Source: Strongylocentrotus purpuratus
Lineage: Eukaryota > Echinodermata > Echinoidea > Camarodonta > Strongylocentrotidae
Direction: 5' to 3'
NCBI RefSeq assembly: GCF_000002235.5
Contig: NW_022145606.1
Coordinates: 20,573,480 to 20,637,479 of the forward strand
Length of the DNA stretch: 64,000 bases
Made by a program: the position numbers and the translations under genes. Of the stretch, positions 63,511-64,000 are shown one piece after another; within the stretch, counting starts at the first letter, position 1, and every line of letters starts with the position of its first letter. The notes beneath the pieces were generated by a model. The model was not told the origin of the DNA, ran no database searches, and saw only the letters and a program-made list of their open reading frames with translations.

Positions 63511-64000
63511 GAAAGACAGAAAAAAGTAAGAACGCAGAGACGGCATAACAGTCACCCCCTCCCGAATACATTTTTTAATGACTTTGAAATATTTTCCTAT
63601 TGTAGATTCCTTGTAAAGTACTAGCAGTACCAATTTATCATTGCTTTTTATTCAAACACCTTGTTTATAAATGCCAGATTTACTAGTTTACAAGTGCGTG
63701 GCATCGAGGTTTTTTTTATGACCAGAACTAAACTATACCAGATATCAGGAAGAAATGTACTGACAAACTGGAAAAGAAACCATTTCATGGGTAAGTTAGT
63801 GAAAAAACCTTTCCTCTGCAAAATGGAGATACGTCTTTAATAATCTAGAAATTATCAAGAAATTTAAATTTCGAAAGATAAAATAGATTAGAGAGTATTT
63901 AAAATGCGAAAATTACCCAGTTATATAGATATAGATAGGTTGATATCTTCTTCGTATAGCAAACATTTCATAAGTAGTGCATGAACGGCAACTGCGGCAG
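63511..64000. other. Gene-free window end
   Basis: No gene, RNA or bounded element is recognised. Confidence 0.5.

Noticed and set aside
63308-63633. His/Thr-rich minus-strand frames
   Set aside because: Product of the (GT)n microsatellite.

Overview
The window looks like nuclear DNA of an echinoderm, most likely an echinoid (sea urchin). This rests on intron-split animal genes, a RING-less TRIM-like B-box gene, an intact CR1/L2-like LINE with an N-terminal PHD finger, tRNA-derived SINEs, many poly-G tracts and a dense load of small TTAA-, TA- and 8-bp-TSD transposons. The species is inferred, not proven.

Layout. 1-4900 is AT-rich, with a diverged satellite block, a low-copy repeat and a small CpG-rich island carrying a THAP-like first exon. 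5109-6926 is a B-box/coiled-coil/beta-propeller gene read from a (CT)n-backed splice acceptor. 7200-11300 is an AT-rich satellite with a clear higher-order repeat. 11800-18700 holds tandem repeats (periods of about 190, 87 and exactly 100 bp) and several palindromic or TIR elements. 19533-35941 (minus) is a complete ten-exon gene for the p97/VCP cofactor p47 (NSFL1C: UBA, SEP, UBX). Its introns are full of MITEs and SINEs, and at three exon edges they contain minisatellites that include pieces of the exons with their splice sites. Facing away from it, 37881-37981 (plus) is what looks like exon 1 of PSMD2/Rpn1, the proteasome base subunit. A 500-N gap follows at 39560-40059.

42623-48454 (plus) is a four-exon gene whose splice phases all agree. 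It predicts a very unusual protein: 27 ankyrin repeats built from a three-repeat, 97-residue super-unit, then a membrane anchor, then a glycosylated cysteine-rich Ig-like ectodomain and a C-terminal hydrophobic tail. It is the best candidate for an undescribed gene architecture here.

49478-59160 is a three-copy tandem duplication in which each copy received different transposons, so the copies serve as each other's empty sites. Copy 1 carries an intact LINE (1075-aa ORF) whose 5' junction holds a perfect 104-bp inverted copy of nearby target DNA. Copy 2 carries a TTAA MITE and a hAT MITE. Copy 3 carries another TTAA MITE. 59757-62055 is a large fold-back element with a 1.1-kb element inside one arm, and 62149-63277 is a hAT-like element with a perfect 8-bp target duplication.

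How the genes relate: p47 (membrane fusion and ubiquitin adaptor of p97) and Rpn1 (proteasome receptor subunit) lie head to head 1.9 kb apart, both in the ubiquitin/p97/proteasome pathway. Exon 1 of each is one base short inside a homopolymer, which suggests local consensus errors.
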